A DNA stretch of 64,000 nt from Lentzea albidocapillata subsp. violacea (GCF_900100275.1 NZ_FNET01000025.1:1-64000); one strand, 5' to 3'; shown: positions 48,777 to 57,561, counted from the first letter of the stretch. The notes: a model not told the origin generated them from the sequence alone. Program-made: numbers and translations.

Positions 48777-48861
48777 CGGCGCTCCTTGTGGTGTTCGTGT
48801 GGGGGTACATAGGGAATCACGTAATGGGCAACGAATTGGTTCACGAGGCGGCGTTGTCATT

Positions 48862-48875
48862 ACCAATTGATTGGT
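48862..48875. promoter_or_regulatory. inverted repeat upstream of LuxR-ATPase gene
   Basis: ACCAAT-TG-ATTGGT is a perfect 6-bp-arm dyad in the AT-richer 224-base gap between the divergent ssgA-like and LuxR-ATPase genes. It may be a regulator site; nothing else in the gap looks coding. Confidence 0.35.
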
Positions 48876-49000
48876 CGAATGGTTCTCGCGTTCTCGACGG
48901 GTGCTTCGAAGCCCGATGTTGTGCGAAGGGGCAGACCTGCGGAACTTCTGCCGGTGCTTCTGCATGGTCCTGAGGGACTGCCCACGATTTGCTGGTTGAC

Positions 49001-50944
49001 ATGGTCGCCCCAGTTAGCCCCGGTCTCGTGGGCACCGCCGTGCGCAGGGCGGGTGGCCTGCTCGTCGGACGTGAGCGGGAGATCGCCGTCCTGACGGAGG
49101 CGCTGAGCGGTGGCGCTCGCTCGTGCGTTGTGCATGGCGCAACTGGTATGGGTAAAAGCGCATTGCTGTCCGTTGCTTCTTCAATCGCGGTACGCAGCGG
49201 GTTGCGGCCGGTTCGCGGATTGCGGGCGTTGAGCGGGGTCGACAGCCACACGGTGCTGGTGGTCGACGACGCCGAGCGGCTTTGTGCGGAGGAGGCCGAC
49301 CGGCTGGCCCGTTTCCGGGGTGCGGTGCTGCTCGCGGGCGACTGCGATCCGGACGCTCTGGCGGTCGTGGACGCCGTGCGGGTGCCGTTGCGGCCGATCG
49401 GCGGCGAGGCGGTCGCGGAGATGATCCGGCGGCGGTTCGACGCCGAGGTCACGCCGGAGCTGACCGCGTTGTGCCTGGAGTACAGCGGCGGGGCTCCCGG
49501 CGTGCTGAGCGACGTCCTGGACGTGGTCACGGACCTGTCCTCGTTGCGCGCCGTGCTGCCCGGCCTGCGGCTGCCGCGCCTGCTGCGGGCCGTGCGCCGG
49601 AGCTGGGAGGTGCTGGACGTCGACGCGGTCGCGGTCGCCCGTGCGCTGGCGGTGCTGGGCGGCGCGCCTCTCGACGTGGTGTGCGAGGTCGCCGGAATGG
49701 GGTCGTTCCGCACCTTGGCCGCGTTCGAACGCCTTGTCGACGCGCGTCTCGCCGCCGGCGAGCCGATGCGCGTCCAGTCGCCCGCGCTGAGCCATGCGAT
49801 CCGGCACGAGATGGCACCCGAGTCGCGCGAGTCCCTGCACCGCGCCGCTGCCGAGGCCCTGTATCGGCGATGCGATCCGCCGGTCGACGTCGCCGAACAC
49901 GTGGTGGCGTGCGCGGAACCCGTCGGGGCGCGGTGGGTGGCGCCGGTGCTGCACGGGGCGGCGCGGTTGCATCAGGCGGCAGGGCGGCCGGAGCAGGCGG
50001 TGAGGTGCCTGCGCGCCGCTCTGCGCGAGCCGTCGGACGGTGAGACCGCGGGGCACGTGGCCGTGGCGATGGCGGAGCTCCACCTGCGGTGCGGCATCGC
50101 GCCCCGGGCCGGCGAACTCGCCCGGCAGCGGCCCGCCGCGGGGGAGTGGTTCGACGCGGTGGTGCTCGACTGGCAGTGCGACGAGGACCTGCTCGGCCAC
50201 TCGGCCGCGCCCGTCGTGCCGGAGGATCCCGAACGGGTCCTGCGGGACCTCCCGGAGAACGGGCCGCGAATCGTTCCGCTCGCGCTCGCCGGCCTCGGTC
50301 TGCTGCGCAGGGGTTCCGAACGGGTGGTGCTGGATCTCGCACCACAGCTGCGAGTCCGGCTCGCCGGCGCGGAACGGGACTGGCTGACCGCGCTGGAGAT
50401 GTGGGCTCATCGCGCCGGCGGCGACCACGCCGAGGTCTCCCGGCTGATGCGGGAACTCGCCCAGGCGTCACCGTTGCGGGGCTGCGTGGCGCTGGGGGCA
50501 GCGGCGTTCGTCGCGTCCTGTGTGGACGCGGGCCGCCCTGGCGAGGCGCGGGAGATGTTGGTGCGGCTCGGTTACACGGGAACGCTGCCGCCGGTCTGGA
50601 CGTGCACGCTGTTGCTGCACCAGCGCGCCCGCATGCATCTCGCGCTCGGTGCCGCCCGTGCCGCGCTGGCCGACGCCGAACGTGCCGGGGCGGCCGAGCT
50701 GGCGGACCAGGCGCGGGCGGCGCTGGGCCGGGAGCACCGGCCGCCGCGCGGGGCGGCGTGGGACAGGCTGACGCCGCACGAGTCGCGAATAGTCTTGCTG
50801 GTGCTGGAAGGCGAGACGAATCGGTCGATCGCGGCGCGGTTCAACGTCACGCAGCGGGCGGTCGAGCTGCACCTCACCCGCGTCTACCGCAAGGTCGGCA
50901 TCAGCAGGCGGGTGCAGCTCTCCTCCGTCTTCGGATCTGCCTAG
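49001..50944 (+). CDS. LuxR-family ATP-binding regulator (LAL-type)
   Basis: 647 residues from ATG 49001. N-terminal NTPase with Walker A HGATGMGKS (45-53) and Walker B HTVLVVDDAERL, a helical middle with TPR-like repeats, and a C-terminal LuxR helix-turn-helix (LTPHESRIVLLVLEGETNRS, YRKVGISRRVQLSSVF). It is shorter than classic LALs (about 900). Such proteins activate secondary metabolism or development. Converges by 4 bases with an orphan LuxR gene. Confidence 0.88.
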   Translation: MVAPVSPGLVGTAVRRAGGLLVGREREIAVLTEALSGGARSCVVHGATGMGKSALLSVASSIAVRSGLRPVRGLRALSGVDSHTVLVVDDAERLCAEEADRLARFRGAVLLAGDCDPDALAVVDAVRVPLRPIGGEAVAEMIRRRFDAEVTPELTALCLEYSGGAPGVLSDVLDVVTDLSSLRAVLPGLRLPRLLRAVRRSWEVLDVDAVAVARALAVLGGAPLDVVCEVAGMGSFRTLAAFERLVDARLAAGEPMRVQSPALSHAIRHEMAPESRESLHRAAAEALYRRCDPPVDVAEHVVACAEPVGARWVAPVLHGAARLHQAAGRPEQAVRCLRAALREPSDGETAGHVAVAMAELHLRCGIAPRAGELARQRPAAGEWFDAVVLDWQCDEDLLGHSAAPVVPEDPERVLRDLPENGPRIVPLALAGLGLLRRGSERVVLDLAPQLRVRLAGAERDWLTALEMWAHRAGGDHAEVSRLMRELAQASPLRGCVALGAAAFVASCVDAGRPGEAREMLVRLGYTGTLPPVWTCTLLLHQRARMHLALGAARAALADAERAGAAELADQARAALGREHRPPRGAAWDRLTPHESRIVLLVLEGETNRSIAARFNVTQRAVELHLTRVYRKVGISRRVQLSSVFGSA

Positions 50945-51501
50945 AGCAGACCGGAACGCAGCGCCCACGCCACCGCGTGCACCCGGTTGCGCAGCCCGAA
51001 CCGTTCCAGCAGCTGGTGCAGCGCGTACTTCACGGTCCGCTCCGAGCAGAACAGCTGCGCGGCGACCTCCGCGATCGTCGCGCCGTCAGCCAGCAGCTTC
51101 AGCAGTTGCAGGTCGCGGTCGTTCAGCACCGGCGAGCGGTCCTGCACCGCATGACCGCCGAGAAGCAGTTTGATCAGCCGTTCGGGGTTGACATCCGCCC
51201 GCCGCAACGGAACCGACAGCCCGGCCTGGGCCGCGATCGACGGGGTGAGGTCGTGCACTCGGGCCGCGATCACGACGATCTTGGGCGAACCGCAGGCTCT
51301 CAGCCGTGCGGCCTGTTGCGCGCACAGCTCGTTCACCAGGGCCAGCAGCACGTGTGCGTCCGAGCGGTCTTGGACCACCCGCACGCGCGGTGAGTTCTTC
51401 AACAGGTGCGTCACGCCGGCCGCGCTGATCAGGTCGCGGGACTCCACCGCCACGCGCACCGGTTCGATTCCGGAGTCCACGGTTGCCAGGGCACTACTCA
51501 T
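50941..51501 (-). CDS. orphan LuxR-type regulator with receiver-like domain
   Basis: 186 residues from ATG 51501. The N-terminal part follows receiver strand order (PVRVAVESRDLISAAGVTHL, KIVVIAARVHDLTP) but lacks the acidic pair and a clear phospho-acceptor Asp. C-terminal helix-turn-helix: LNDRDLQLLKLLADGATIAE, FCSERTVKYALHQLLERFGL. It is probably controlled by ligand, partner or expression level rather than phosphorylation. Confidence 0.8.
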   Translation of the reverse strand: MSSALATVDSGIEPVRVAVESRDLISAAGVTHLLKNSPRVRVVQDRSDAHVLLALVNELCAQQAARLRACGSPKIVVIAARVHDLTPSIAAQAGLSVPLRRADVNPERLIKLLLGGHAVQDRSPVLNDRDLQLLKLLADGATIAEVAAQLFCSERTVKYALHQLLERFGLRNRVHAVAWALRSGLL

Positions 51502-51520
51502 GGCACGATCGTGCAAACTT

Positions 51521-52243
51521 TCAGCGGCTGTCCACTTCGGAAAACCGAACCGATCCGAGCAGAACCTGCCGGTCGTTCGCGAACGTGCGGAACTCGCCGG
51601 TCGGCCAGCGCTCGATCCGGAGCTCGTCACCGGGCGTCACGGGCGCGGTGAACCGGGCGTGCAGCTCGGTGAAGTCCAGGCCGCGCACGGTGATCCCGAG
51701 CGTGCACAGGCCGTGCAGGATGGGTTTCGCGAACCCGGCCCGGCGCGCGAACTCGGCGTCGTGGTGCATCGGGTTCACGTCACCGGTCTCGCGGTACCGC
51801 AGGGCCTGGTTTTCCGTCGTCTGGAAGAAGCCGACCTCGGGCGCGGTGCCGGGGACGGTGAACTCGCGCGTCTCACCACGTTCGCCGCCGAAACCGCCTT
51901 CGCCCTTGAGGAAACAGGACGACCGCGTGCTCGCGTAGCCGGACTCCCAGGTGCTGACGACGAGGGCACCAGAGCCTTTGTCGTAGATGTCCGTCACGGT
52001 CTTCGTGACGACCATGGAACCGTGCGCCGGGAGCTTGCCGTGCAGCCACAACGACTGCTCGGCGTGCAGGACCTGGGTCATGTCGGCGCCGGTCAGGCCG
52101 AGTTGCGGGCCGCCGTGCTGCAGCAACGGGATGGGGAACGCGGGGGAGTAGCCGCCGACTGCCGCCGCGTACACCCCGGCGTCGCCGGCCGACCAGGTGC
52201 GGACCTGTCGTTCGACGACGCCGAGGATGTCGTGGCTGAGCAT
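51521..52243 (-). CDS. MaoC-like enoyl-CoA hydratase
   Basis: 240 residues with two hot-dog folds. The hydratase-2 motif is in the second: YRETGDVNPMHHD followed by AGFAKPILHGLCTLG. It hydrates trans-2-enoyl-CoA. An N-terminal dehydratase-like fold (SHDILGVVERQVRTWSAGDA) precedes. It lies 15 bases beyond the acyl-CoA dehydrogenase pair on the same strand, supporting a lipid oxidation operon. Confidence 0.88.
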   Translation of the reverse strand: MLSHDILGVVERQVRTWSAGDAGVYAAAVGGYSPAFPIPLLQHGGPQLGLTGADMTQVLHAEQSLWLHGKLPAHGSMVVTKTVTDIYDKGSGALVVSTWESGYASTRSSCFLKGEGGFGGERGETREFTVPGTAPEVGFFQTTENQALRYRETGDVNPMHHDAEFARRAGFAKPILHGLCTLGITVRGLDFTELHARFTAPVTPGDELRIERWPTGEFRTFANDRQVLLGSVRFSEVDSR

Positions 52244-52258
52244 CAACCCAACATAGAG

Positions 52259-53428
52259 CTACCCGAGCGTGCCGCGGATGTTCGCGTGGCCCTTGAGCAG
52301 GTTGCGGGCGATCGTGCGGCGCTGGATCTCGTCGGTGCCCTCGTAGATGCGCAGCAGCCGCAGTTCGCGGTACCAGCGCTCGATCGGCAGCTCACGGGTG
52401 TAGCCCATGCCGCCGTGGATCTGCAGCACGCGGTCGACGATCTCGTTGGCCTTGATGCCGCCGTAGAGCTTCGCGATCGACTGCGCCTGCCGCGAGTCCT
52501 GCTTCTGGTCGACGAGCCACGCGGCGTGCAGCACGAGCCAGCGCAGTGCCTCGATCTCGACCGCGGAGTCGGCGATCATCCACTGGATGGCCTGGTAGTC
52601 GGCGATGGGCTGGCCGAACGTGACGCGGTTCTTGGCCTGCTCGATCGCCATCTCGACCAGCCGCTCGACGCTGCCGAGCGCGCGGGCGGGCAGCAGGTAG
52701 CGACCCTGGCCGATCCACTGCATCGCGAGGTGGAAGCCCTTGCCGACCTCACCGAGGACGTTCTCCTCGGGCACGCGGACGTTGTCGAACACGAGCGCCG
52801 CCGGGCCCCACTGGCCCATGGTCGGGATGGGCTCGGACTTCCAGCCCATGTCGCGGTCGACGAGGAAGCACGTGACGCCGCCGTCGGCGCCCTTCTCCTT
52901 GTCCGTCACGGCGAACACCATGACGAAGTCGGCCTCGTTTCCCTGCGTGATGAACGTCTTCTCGCCGTTGATCACCCACTCGTCGCCGTCCTTGACGGCG
53001 GACGTGCGGATGGCCTTGGCGTCACTGCCGGCACCGGGTTCGGTGATCGCGAAGCACGACACGCGTTCGCCCGAGATCGTCGGCAGCAGGTAGCGCTGCT
53101 TCTGCTCCTCGTTGCCGTGGAACAGGATGTTGTCCGCGTAGCCGCCGAAGCGGAACGGGACGAAACTGCGGCCCAGTTCGGCTTCGAGGAGCGCGGTCAT
53201 CACGGCGCCGAGGCCCATGCCACCGAACTCCTGCGGCGTGAGGACACCGAAGAACCCGGCCTGCTTGGCCTTGTCCTGCAGTTCCTTCAGCTCGTCCCGC
53301 CTGAGACCCGGCCGGCCAGCGCGTTCGCGGCGCAGCACCTCGGGCTCCAGCGGGATGATCTCCTTGCGCACGAAGGTCCGCACCCAGTCGCGGATCTCCT
53401 TCTGCTCCTCGTCGAGCGTGAAGTCCAT
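52259..53428 (-). CDS. acyl-CoA dehydrogenase (1)
   Basis: 389 residues, FAD-dependent. The signature CFAITEPGAGSDAKAIRTSA, the FITQGNEADFVMVFAVTD strand and the C-terminal QIHGGMGYTRELPIERWYRE with RIYEGTDEIQRRTIARN are diagnostic; the catalytic Glu is in the YEGTDE segment. It oxidises acyl-CoA to enoyl-CoA. It follows the second dehydrogenase gene by 10 bases with a GAAAGGAAAG ribosome binding site. Confidence 0.93.
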   Translation of the reverse strand: MDFTLDEEQKEIRDWVRTFVRKEIIPLEPEVLRRERAGRPGLRRDELKELQDKAKQAGFFGVLTPQEFGGMGLGAVMTALLEAELGRSFVPFRFGGYADNILFHGNEEQKQRYLLPTISGERVSCFAITEPGAGSDAKAIRTSAVKDGDEWVINGEKTFITQGNEADFVMVFAVTDKEKGADGGVTCFLVDRDMGWKSEPIPTMGQWGPAALVFDNVRVPEENVLGEVGKGFHLAMQWIGQGRYLLPARALGSVERLVEMAIEQAKNRVTFGQPIADYQAIQWMIADSAVEIEALRWLVLHAAWLVDQKQDSRQAQSIAKLYGGIKANEIVDRVLQIHGGMGYTRELPIERWYRELRLLRIYEGTDEIQRRTIARNLLKGHANIRGTLG

Positions 53429-53438
53429 TTCTTTCCTT

Positions 53439-54584
53439 TCAGGCGAACGCGTTGATGCCCGTCAGCGCGCGACCGATGAGCAGTTTCTGGATCTGGCTGG
53501 TGCCCTCGTAGAGGGTGGTGACCCTGGCGTCCCGCAGGAACTTGCCCACCGGGTACTCGTCGATGTAGCCGTAGCCGCCGAAGACCTGGATGGCGTTGTT
53601 GGCGACCTTGACCGCGGCCTCGCTGGCGAAGAGCTTGGCCATGCTCGCCTCGGTGCGGAACGGCTGGCCGCGGTCGGCCAGGTCGGCGACGCGCCACGTC
53701 AGGAGCCTGGCGGCGTCGGTCTCCACGGCCATGTCCGCGAGGAGTTCCTGGACGAGCTGGAAGCCCGCGATGGGCTTGCCGAACTGCTCGCGTTGCCCGG
53801 CGTACTCCAGCGCGGCTTCCAGTGCGCCCCGCGCGGCACCGACACAGCCCGCCGCGACGGACATGCGGCCCTTGTCGAGCGAGCCCATCGCGAGCTTGAA
53901 GCCCTCGGTGCTGAGCAGGGCGTCCTCCGGCACGTCGACGTCGTCGAGGGTGATCTCGGCGGTGGCCTGGCCGCGCATGCCGAGCTTGCCCTTGATCTCG
54001 GTGGCCGTGAAGCCCTTCGAGTCGGTGGGGACCAGGAACGCGCTGATGCCCTTCGGACCCGGCCCGCCGGTGCGGGCGAACACGAGCGCGACGTCGGCCC
54101 ACGTGCCGTTGGTGATGAAGACCTTGCGGCCGTTGATCCGGTAGCCGTCGTCCGTCCTGGTGGCCTTGGTGACGAGGCTCCCCGCGTCGCTGCCGGTGCC
54201 GGGCTCGGTGAGCGCGAAGCAGCCGAGTTGGGTGCCCGCGGTGAGGCCGGGCAGCCAGCGTTGCTTCTGCTCTTCCGTGCCGTGCCTGGCGATCGACTTC
54301 GCGACCAGGCCGAGGGAGACCGAGATGATGCCCCGTACCGCGCTGTCGCCGCGGGCGATCTCTTCGAGGACCAGGCAGTAGGCGAGGTTGTCGCCGCCGG
54401 AACCGCCGTAGCGCTCGTCGATCCCGAGCCCCAGGAACCCGACCTCGCCGAGCGCCGGAACCAGTTCCCGGTCGATCGCCTCGTCGCGGTCCCAGCGCGT
54501 GGCATGGGGCACGATGCGTTCGTCGGTGAACCGCCGGGCCAGCTCCCTGAGCTGCCGGTGTTCGTCCGAAAGCGTTAGATCCAC
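53439..54584 (-). CDS. acyl-CoA dehydrogenase (2)
   Basis: 381 residues from GTG 54584. Signature CFALTEPGTGSDAGSLVTKA and C-terminal QVFGGYGYIDEYPVGKFLRD, TTLYEGTSQIQKLLIGRAL. It is the first gene of the minus-strand lipid oxidation unit (two dehydrogenases, then MaoC). A dyad between its start and the divergent TetR gene is the likely operator. Confidence 0.93.
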   Translation of the reverse strand: MDLTLSDEHRQLRELARRFTDERIVPHATRWDRDEAIDRELVPALGEVGFLGLGIDERYGGSGGDNLAYCLVLEEIARGDSAVRGIISVSLGLVAKSIARHGTEEQKQRWLPGLTAGTQLGCFALTEPGTGSDAGSLVTKATRTDDGYRINGRKVFITNGTWADVALVFARTGGPGPKGISAFLVPTDSKGFTATEIKGKLGMRGQATAEITLDDVDVPEDALLSTEGFKLAMGSLDKGRMSVAAGCVGAARGALEAALEYAGQREQFGKPIAGFQLVQELLADMAVETDAARLLTWRVADLADRGQPFRTEASMAKLFASEAAVKVANNAIQVFGGYGYIDEYPVGKFLRDARVTTLYEGTSQIQKLLIGRALTGINAFA

Positions 54585-54596
54585 AGACCCTCCCGA

Positions 54597-54618
54597 CTAA
54601 CCGAACAGTGTTAGGTTA
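54597..54618. promoter_or_regulatory. TetR operator of the acyl-CoA dehydrogenase operon
   Basis: CTAAC (54597-54601), 8-base spacer, GTTAG (54610-54614) is an inverted repeat; an overlapping TAACC/GGTTA pair extends it to 54618. It fills the 40-base gap between the divergent dehydrogenase and tetR-type genes, where a TetR dimer would repress both. Inferred from position and symmetry. Confidence 0.6.
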
Positions 54619-54624
54619 ACTCAC

Positions 54625-55224
54625 ATGCCCCGGCCGAGCACCCCTCTGCTGAGCCCTGACCGCATCCGGTCGGTGGCCCTGGCCATCATCGATCGCGACG
54701 GCCTCGACGGCCTGTCCATGCGCAAGCTCGCCGCTGAGCTGGGAGTGCAGGCCGCGTCGCTGTACGGGCACGTCCGCACCAAGGACCAGCTACTCAACGA
54801 CATCGCGTCGTCGATCCTGTCGACCGTCGACGTCTCGGGCTTCACGGTCGACTGGCGCGAGGGCCTGATCCGGTGCGCGCGCTCCTACCGTGCGGCGTTG
54901 TCGTCGCACCCGAACATCGTTCCTTTTCTGGCGTACGGCCCGGCCGGCCGCGAGGAGTCGCTCCAGCGCCTCGACCTGCTGCACGGCGCCCTGGTCGACG
55001 CCGGCTGGTCACGCCGTGAGGCCACGATGATCGCCGCGGGCCTGATGTACATCGTGTTCGGCTCGGCCCTGAGCTCGTTCTCCAGCGGGTTCTCCTCCGA
55101 TCCCGCGGACTACACCGACCGCTACCCGCACCTCGACCGCGCCCACCTGCTGCCCGGCGTCGCCCGCGAACTCGACCGCGACAGCTTCGAACTGGCGCTC
55201 GCGGCGTTCGTGCGCGGCCTTTAG
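54625..55224 (+). CDS. TetR family regulator of lipid oxidation operon
   Basis: 199 residues from ATG 54625. Helix-turn-helix: RSVALAIIDRDGLDGLSMRK, LGVQAASLYGHVRTKDQL. The C-terminal domain resembles TetR_C ligand domains (LSSFSSGFSSDPADYTDRYP). It is divergent from the two dehydrogenase genes, so an acyl-CoA may be the inducer. Confidence 0.92.
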   Translation: MPRPSTPLLSPDRIRSVALAIIDRDGLDGLSMRKLAAELGVQAASLYGHVRTKDQLLNDIASSILSTVDVSGFTVDWREGLIRCARSYRAALSSHPNIVPFLAYGPAGREESLQRLDLLHGALVDAGWSRREATMIAAGLMYIVFGSALSSFSSGFSSDPADYTDRYPHLDRAHLLPGVARELDRDSFELALAAFVRGL

Positions 55225-55233
55225 TGTTCTGCC

Positions 55234-56235
55234 GTGGCTTCCAAGGCGATCGAGCTCGAGGTCGGTGACCAGCTGGTGCGGGTGTCCAACCCGGACAAGC
55301 CGTACTTCCCCGCGCGGGGCATCACCAAGCGGCAGGTGGTCGAGTACTACCGCACGGTGGCGCCGGTCCTGCTGCGGGTGCTGCGTGACCGCCCCGTCGT
55401 GCTGAAGCGCTACGTGGACGGCGTCGAGGGCGAGGCGTTCTACCAGAAGCGCGTGCCCAAGGGCGCTCCTTCGTACGTGGAGACCGTGCAGGTGAAGTTC
55501 CCGTCCGGCCGCCCCGCCGACGAGATCTGCCCGACCTCCGAAGCCGTGATCGTCTGGGCCGCGAACCTCGGCACGTTCGACTTCCACCCGTGGCCGGTGC
55601 GCCGTGCCGACGTCGACCACCCGGACGAACTGCGCATCGACCTGGACCCGCAGCCGGGCACCGACTTCTCCGACGCCGCCCGCGTCGCCCTGGTGCTGCG
55701 CGAGGTACTGGCCGACGCGGGCCTGACCGGCTATCCGAAGACTTCGGGCGGCCGCGGCATCCACGTCGCCGTGCGGATCCGGCCGGAGTGGGACTTCATC
55801 GACGTCCGCCACGCCGTGATCGCCCTGGCCCGCGAGGTCGAGAAGCGCGCACCCTCCCTGGCGACTTCGGCCTGGTGGAAGGAAGAACGCGGTGAACGCG
55901 TCTTCATCGACTTCAACCAGGCCGCCCGTGACCGCACGATCGCCTCCGCCTGGTCGGTGCGCGGAACGCCGCGCGCGACGGTCTCGACTCCGGTGCTGTG
56001 GGACGAGCTGTCCACTGTGGACCCTGACGACTTCGACGTGCTGACCGTGCCGAAGTACCTGGAGGAGCGCGGCGACCTGCACGCCGGTCTGGACTCCGAG
56101 GCGTTCGGCATCGAGACGCTGCTGGAGTGGTACGCGGCCGATCCGCGCGGGGAGATGCCGTACCCGCCGGACTACCCGAAGATGCCGGGTGAGCCGTTGC
56201 GCGTGCAGCCTTCCCGTGCCCGCAAGCAGGAGTGA
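55234..56235 (+). CDS. LigD-type DNA polymerase (NHEJ PrimPol domain)
   Basis: 333 residues. Single-domain LigD-Pol family: start SNPDKPYFPARGITKRQVVE, VLKRYVDGVEGEAFYQKR, catalytic ELRIDLDPQPGTDF with the Asp pair, and KTSGGRGIHVAV. It adds nucleotides, preferring ribonucleotides, at double-strand break ends. GTG start 9 bases after the TetR gene. A separate ATP-dependent ligase lies at 60350; no Ku gene is in the window. Confidence 0.92.
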   Translation: MASKAIELEVGDQLVRVSNPDKPYFPARGITKRQVVEYYRTVAPVLLRVLRDRPVVLKRYVDGVEGEAFYQKRVPKGAPSYVETVQVKFPSGRPADEICPTSEAVIVWAANLGTFDFHPWPVRRADVDHPDELRIDLDPQPGTDFSDAARVALVLREVLADAGLTGYPKTSGGRGIHVAVRIRPEWDFIDVRHAVIALAREVEKRAPSLATSAWWKEERGERVFIDFNQAARDRTIASAWSVRGTPRATVSTPVLWDELSTVDPDDFDVLTVPKYLEERGDLHAGLDSEAFGIETLLEWYAADPRGEMPYPPDYPKMPGEPLRVQPSRARKQE

Positions 56236-56308
56236 GCCAACCGGCTGTATCGGGAACGGATCCAGTGGGTGACCTCGTAGACTGGACCGAACGCGAGAGG
56301 AGGTCGCT

Positions 56309-56527
56309 ATGTCCCAGCCATATGTCGTGCGGTACGTCGGCGGTCCCCTCGACGGCAGGGTCGACTCGCTGCCGTCCACGCCCGAGGATCCGAAGCAGAC
56401 CGTGACGTACGTGCATCTGCACGGCGGGCCCAAGATCGTGCATGTGTACGACCTGTCGTACGCGGTCGAGTACGGGTGCGAGTACCACCTGCGTGCCGAA
56501 GAGGTAGAGAACGCCGAAGAAGCCTGA
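56309..56527 (+). CDS. small hypothetical protein
   Basis: 72 residues from ATG 56309, preceded by GAGAGGAGG. A compact beta-rich pattern (YVVRYVGGPLDGRVDSLP, TVTYVHLHGGPKIVHVYDL) ending in an acidic tail EEVENAEEA. The GGPLDGR motif occurs in small phage and actinobacterial proteins of unknown role. Real gene judged from the ribosome binding site and composition. Confidence 0.6.
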   Translation: MSQPYVVRYVGGPLDGRVDSLPSTPEDPKQTVTYVHLHGGPKIVHVYDLSYAVEYGCEYHLRAEEVENAEEA

Positions 56528-56643
56528 GAGCGCTCTCGCGCCTTTCTTCGCCTGTTGATGATCTTGTTGCCGACCCTGTGCTCAGAATTGTCGGGGGTGT
56601 AGGGCATGCTGGGGCACAGGTGTTCGAACGGGGAGGCAGCGCG

Positions 56644-57333
56644 ATGGCGAAGAAGAGCGGGCTGTCGGCGGAGGACGTCGTCGACCTGCGGTCGCAGTTG
56701 GACGAAGGCAGTCAGCCGATGGTGTGGTTCACGGCGGCCGCGGTCGGCATGGAGGAGGGCAGGTCGGCGAAGCTGCTGGCCGTCACCGACCCTCCGGAGG
56801 GTGATTTCATCCAGGTCCGGCCCACCGGCTCGAAGGACGAGATGTCCTTCTCCCCGGCCGAGTTGACGCTGGAGAAGCCGCCGCCGCGCAAGAAGCCGGC
56901 GAGCCCACCTCCGGCGCCGCCGGAGCCGCCGCGAGAGACTGAGGTCATTCACCCCTACGTCCCGGAGGCGCCGGTGAAACCCGCGGCCCCCAAGCCGAAA
57001 TCCGCACCCGCTCCCGCCGAGCAGGCGCCCGCGAAGCCTGCCGCGCGCAAGCAGTCCACGAAGAGCTCCTTCCCCGAGGTCACGATCACGCTGGTGACGA
57101 CGGGCGAGGGCGAGTGGGCCGTGGAGGTGCTGCAGGGCACCCGCAGGACGGTCCGGCCGACGCCGGTGCCGCCCGCGCAGGTGGCCCAGGCCGCGAAGCT
57201 GCTGACGCCCGAGGTCGCCGAGATCGTCGAGGGCGTGCTGAACGCGGCGCGTGCTCAGCAGCTCGCCCGGGTGGAGCAACTGCGCGCCGAACTGGAGGCA
57301 GCCCAGAAGGCCCTGGACGACCTGGGCGCGTAG
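56644..57333 (+). CDS. protein with Pro/Ala-rich linker (DUF6319-like)
   Basis: 229 residues from ATG 56644 (MAKKSGLSAEDVVDLRSQLD). A folded N-terminal 80 residues, a Pro/Ala/Lys-rich linker (about 80-145), then a C-terminal domain (VTITLVTTGEGEWAVEVLQG) and a coiled-coil helix (RVEQLRAELEAAQKALDD). I think this is the DUF6319 family but am not certain. Function unknown; the basic linker and coiled coil suggest nucleoid or protein binding. Confidence 0.6.
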   Translation: MAKKSGLSAEDVVDLRSQLDEGSQPMVWFTAAAVGMEEGRSAKLLAVTDPPEGDFIQVRPTGSKDEMSFSPAELTLEKPPPRKKPASPPPAPPEPPRETEVIHPYVPEAPVKPAAPKPKSAPAPAEQAPAKPAARKQSTKSSFPEVTITLVTTGEGEWAVEVLQGTRRTVRPTPVPPAQVAQAAKLLTPEVAEIVEGVLNAARAQQLARVEQLRAELEAAQKALDDLGA

Positions 57334-57471
57334 CGCGATCACGTGCTGCGACGCCCCGGTGGTTCTCCGCACGCGTTCGGGTGAGAGGGGTTCCCAGGGC
57401 TGGTGGCGGGGCGGACCGTGGGGTGCGCGGATGTCCCGCGCAGGTCCGGCTTGGAGGACGGGGAGGCCCTG

Positions 57472-57537
57472 ATGGGTACGTGTGGGTGCTGTTCCGGGTG
57501 CACGGGGCCCGGCTGCGGCTGCTGTTCGGGCTGCTGA
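57472..57537 (+). CDS. 21-residue Cys-rich microprotein
   Basis: ATG 57472 is preceded by GGAGGACGGGGAGG with a 5-base gap to the start, a very strong ribosome binding site. The peptide is built from two copies of CGCCSGC joined by TGPG, with Cys at 4, 6, 7, 10, 15, 17, 18 and 21 and only Gly, Ser, Thr and Pro besides Met. The DNA of the two copies differs at four third-codon positions, all synonymous, which points to selection on the peptide. The ATG overlaps the stop of a 13-codon upstream frame. Likely a metallothionein-like metal binder, or a modified peptide; inferred. Confidence 0.6.
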   Translation: MGTCGCCSGCTGPGCGCCSGC

Positions 57538-57561
57538 CACGAAGATTCGCGCGGGGAGCTG

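Noticed and set aside
55009..57540. An 843-codon open frame on the minus strand
   Set aside because: It runs antisense to the LigD-type polymerase and several small genes with good starts, and its translation is low-complexity Arg-rich sequence.
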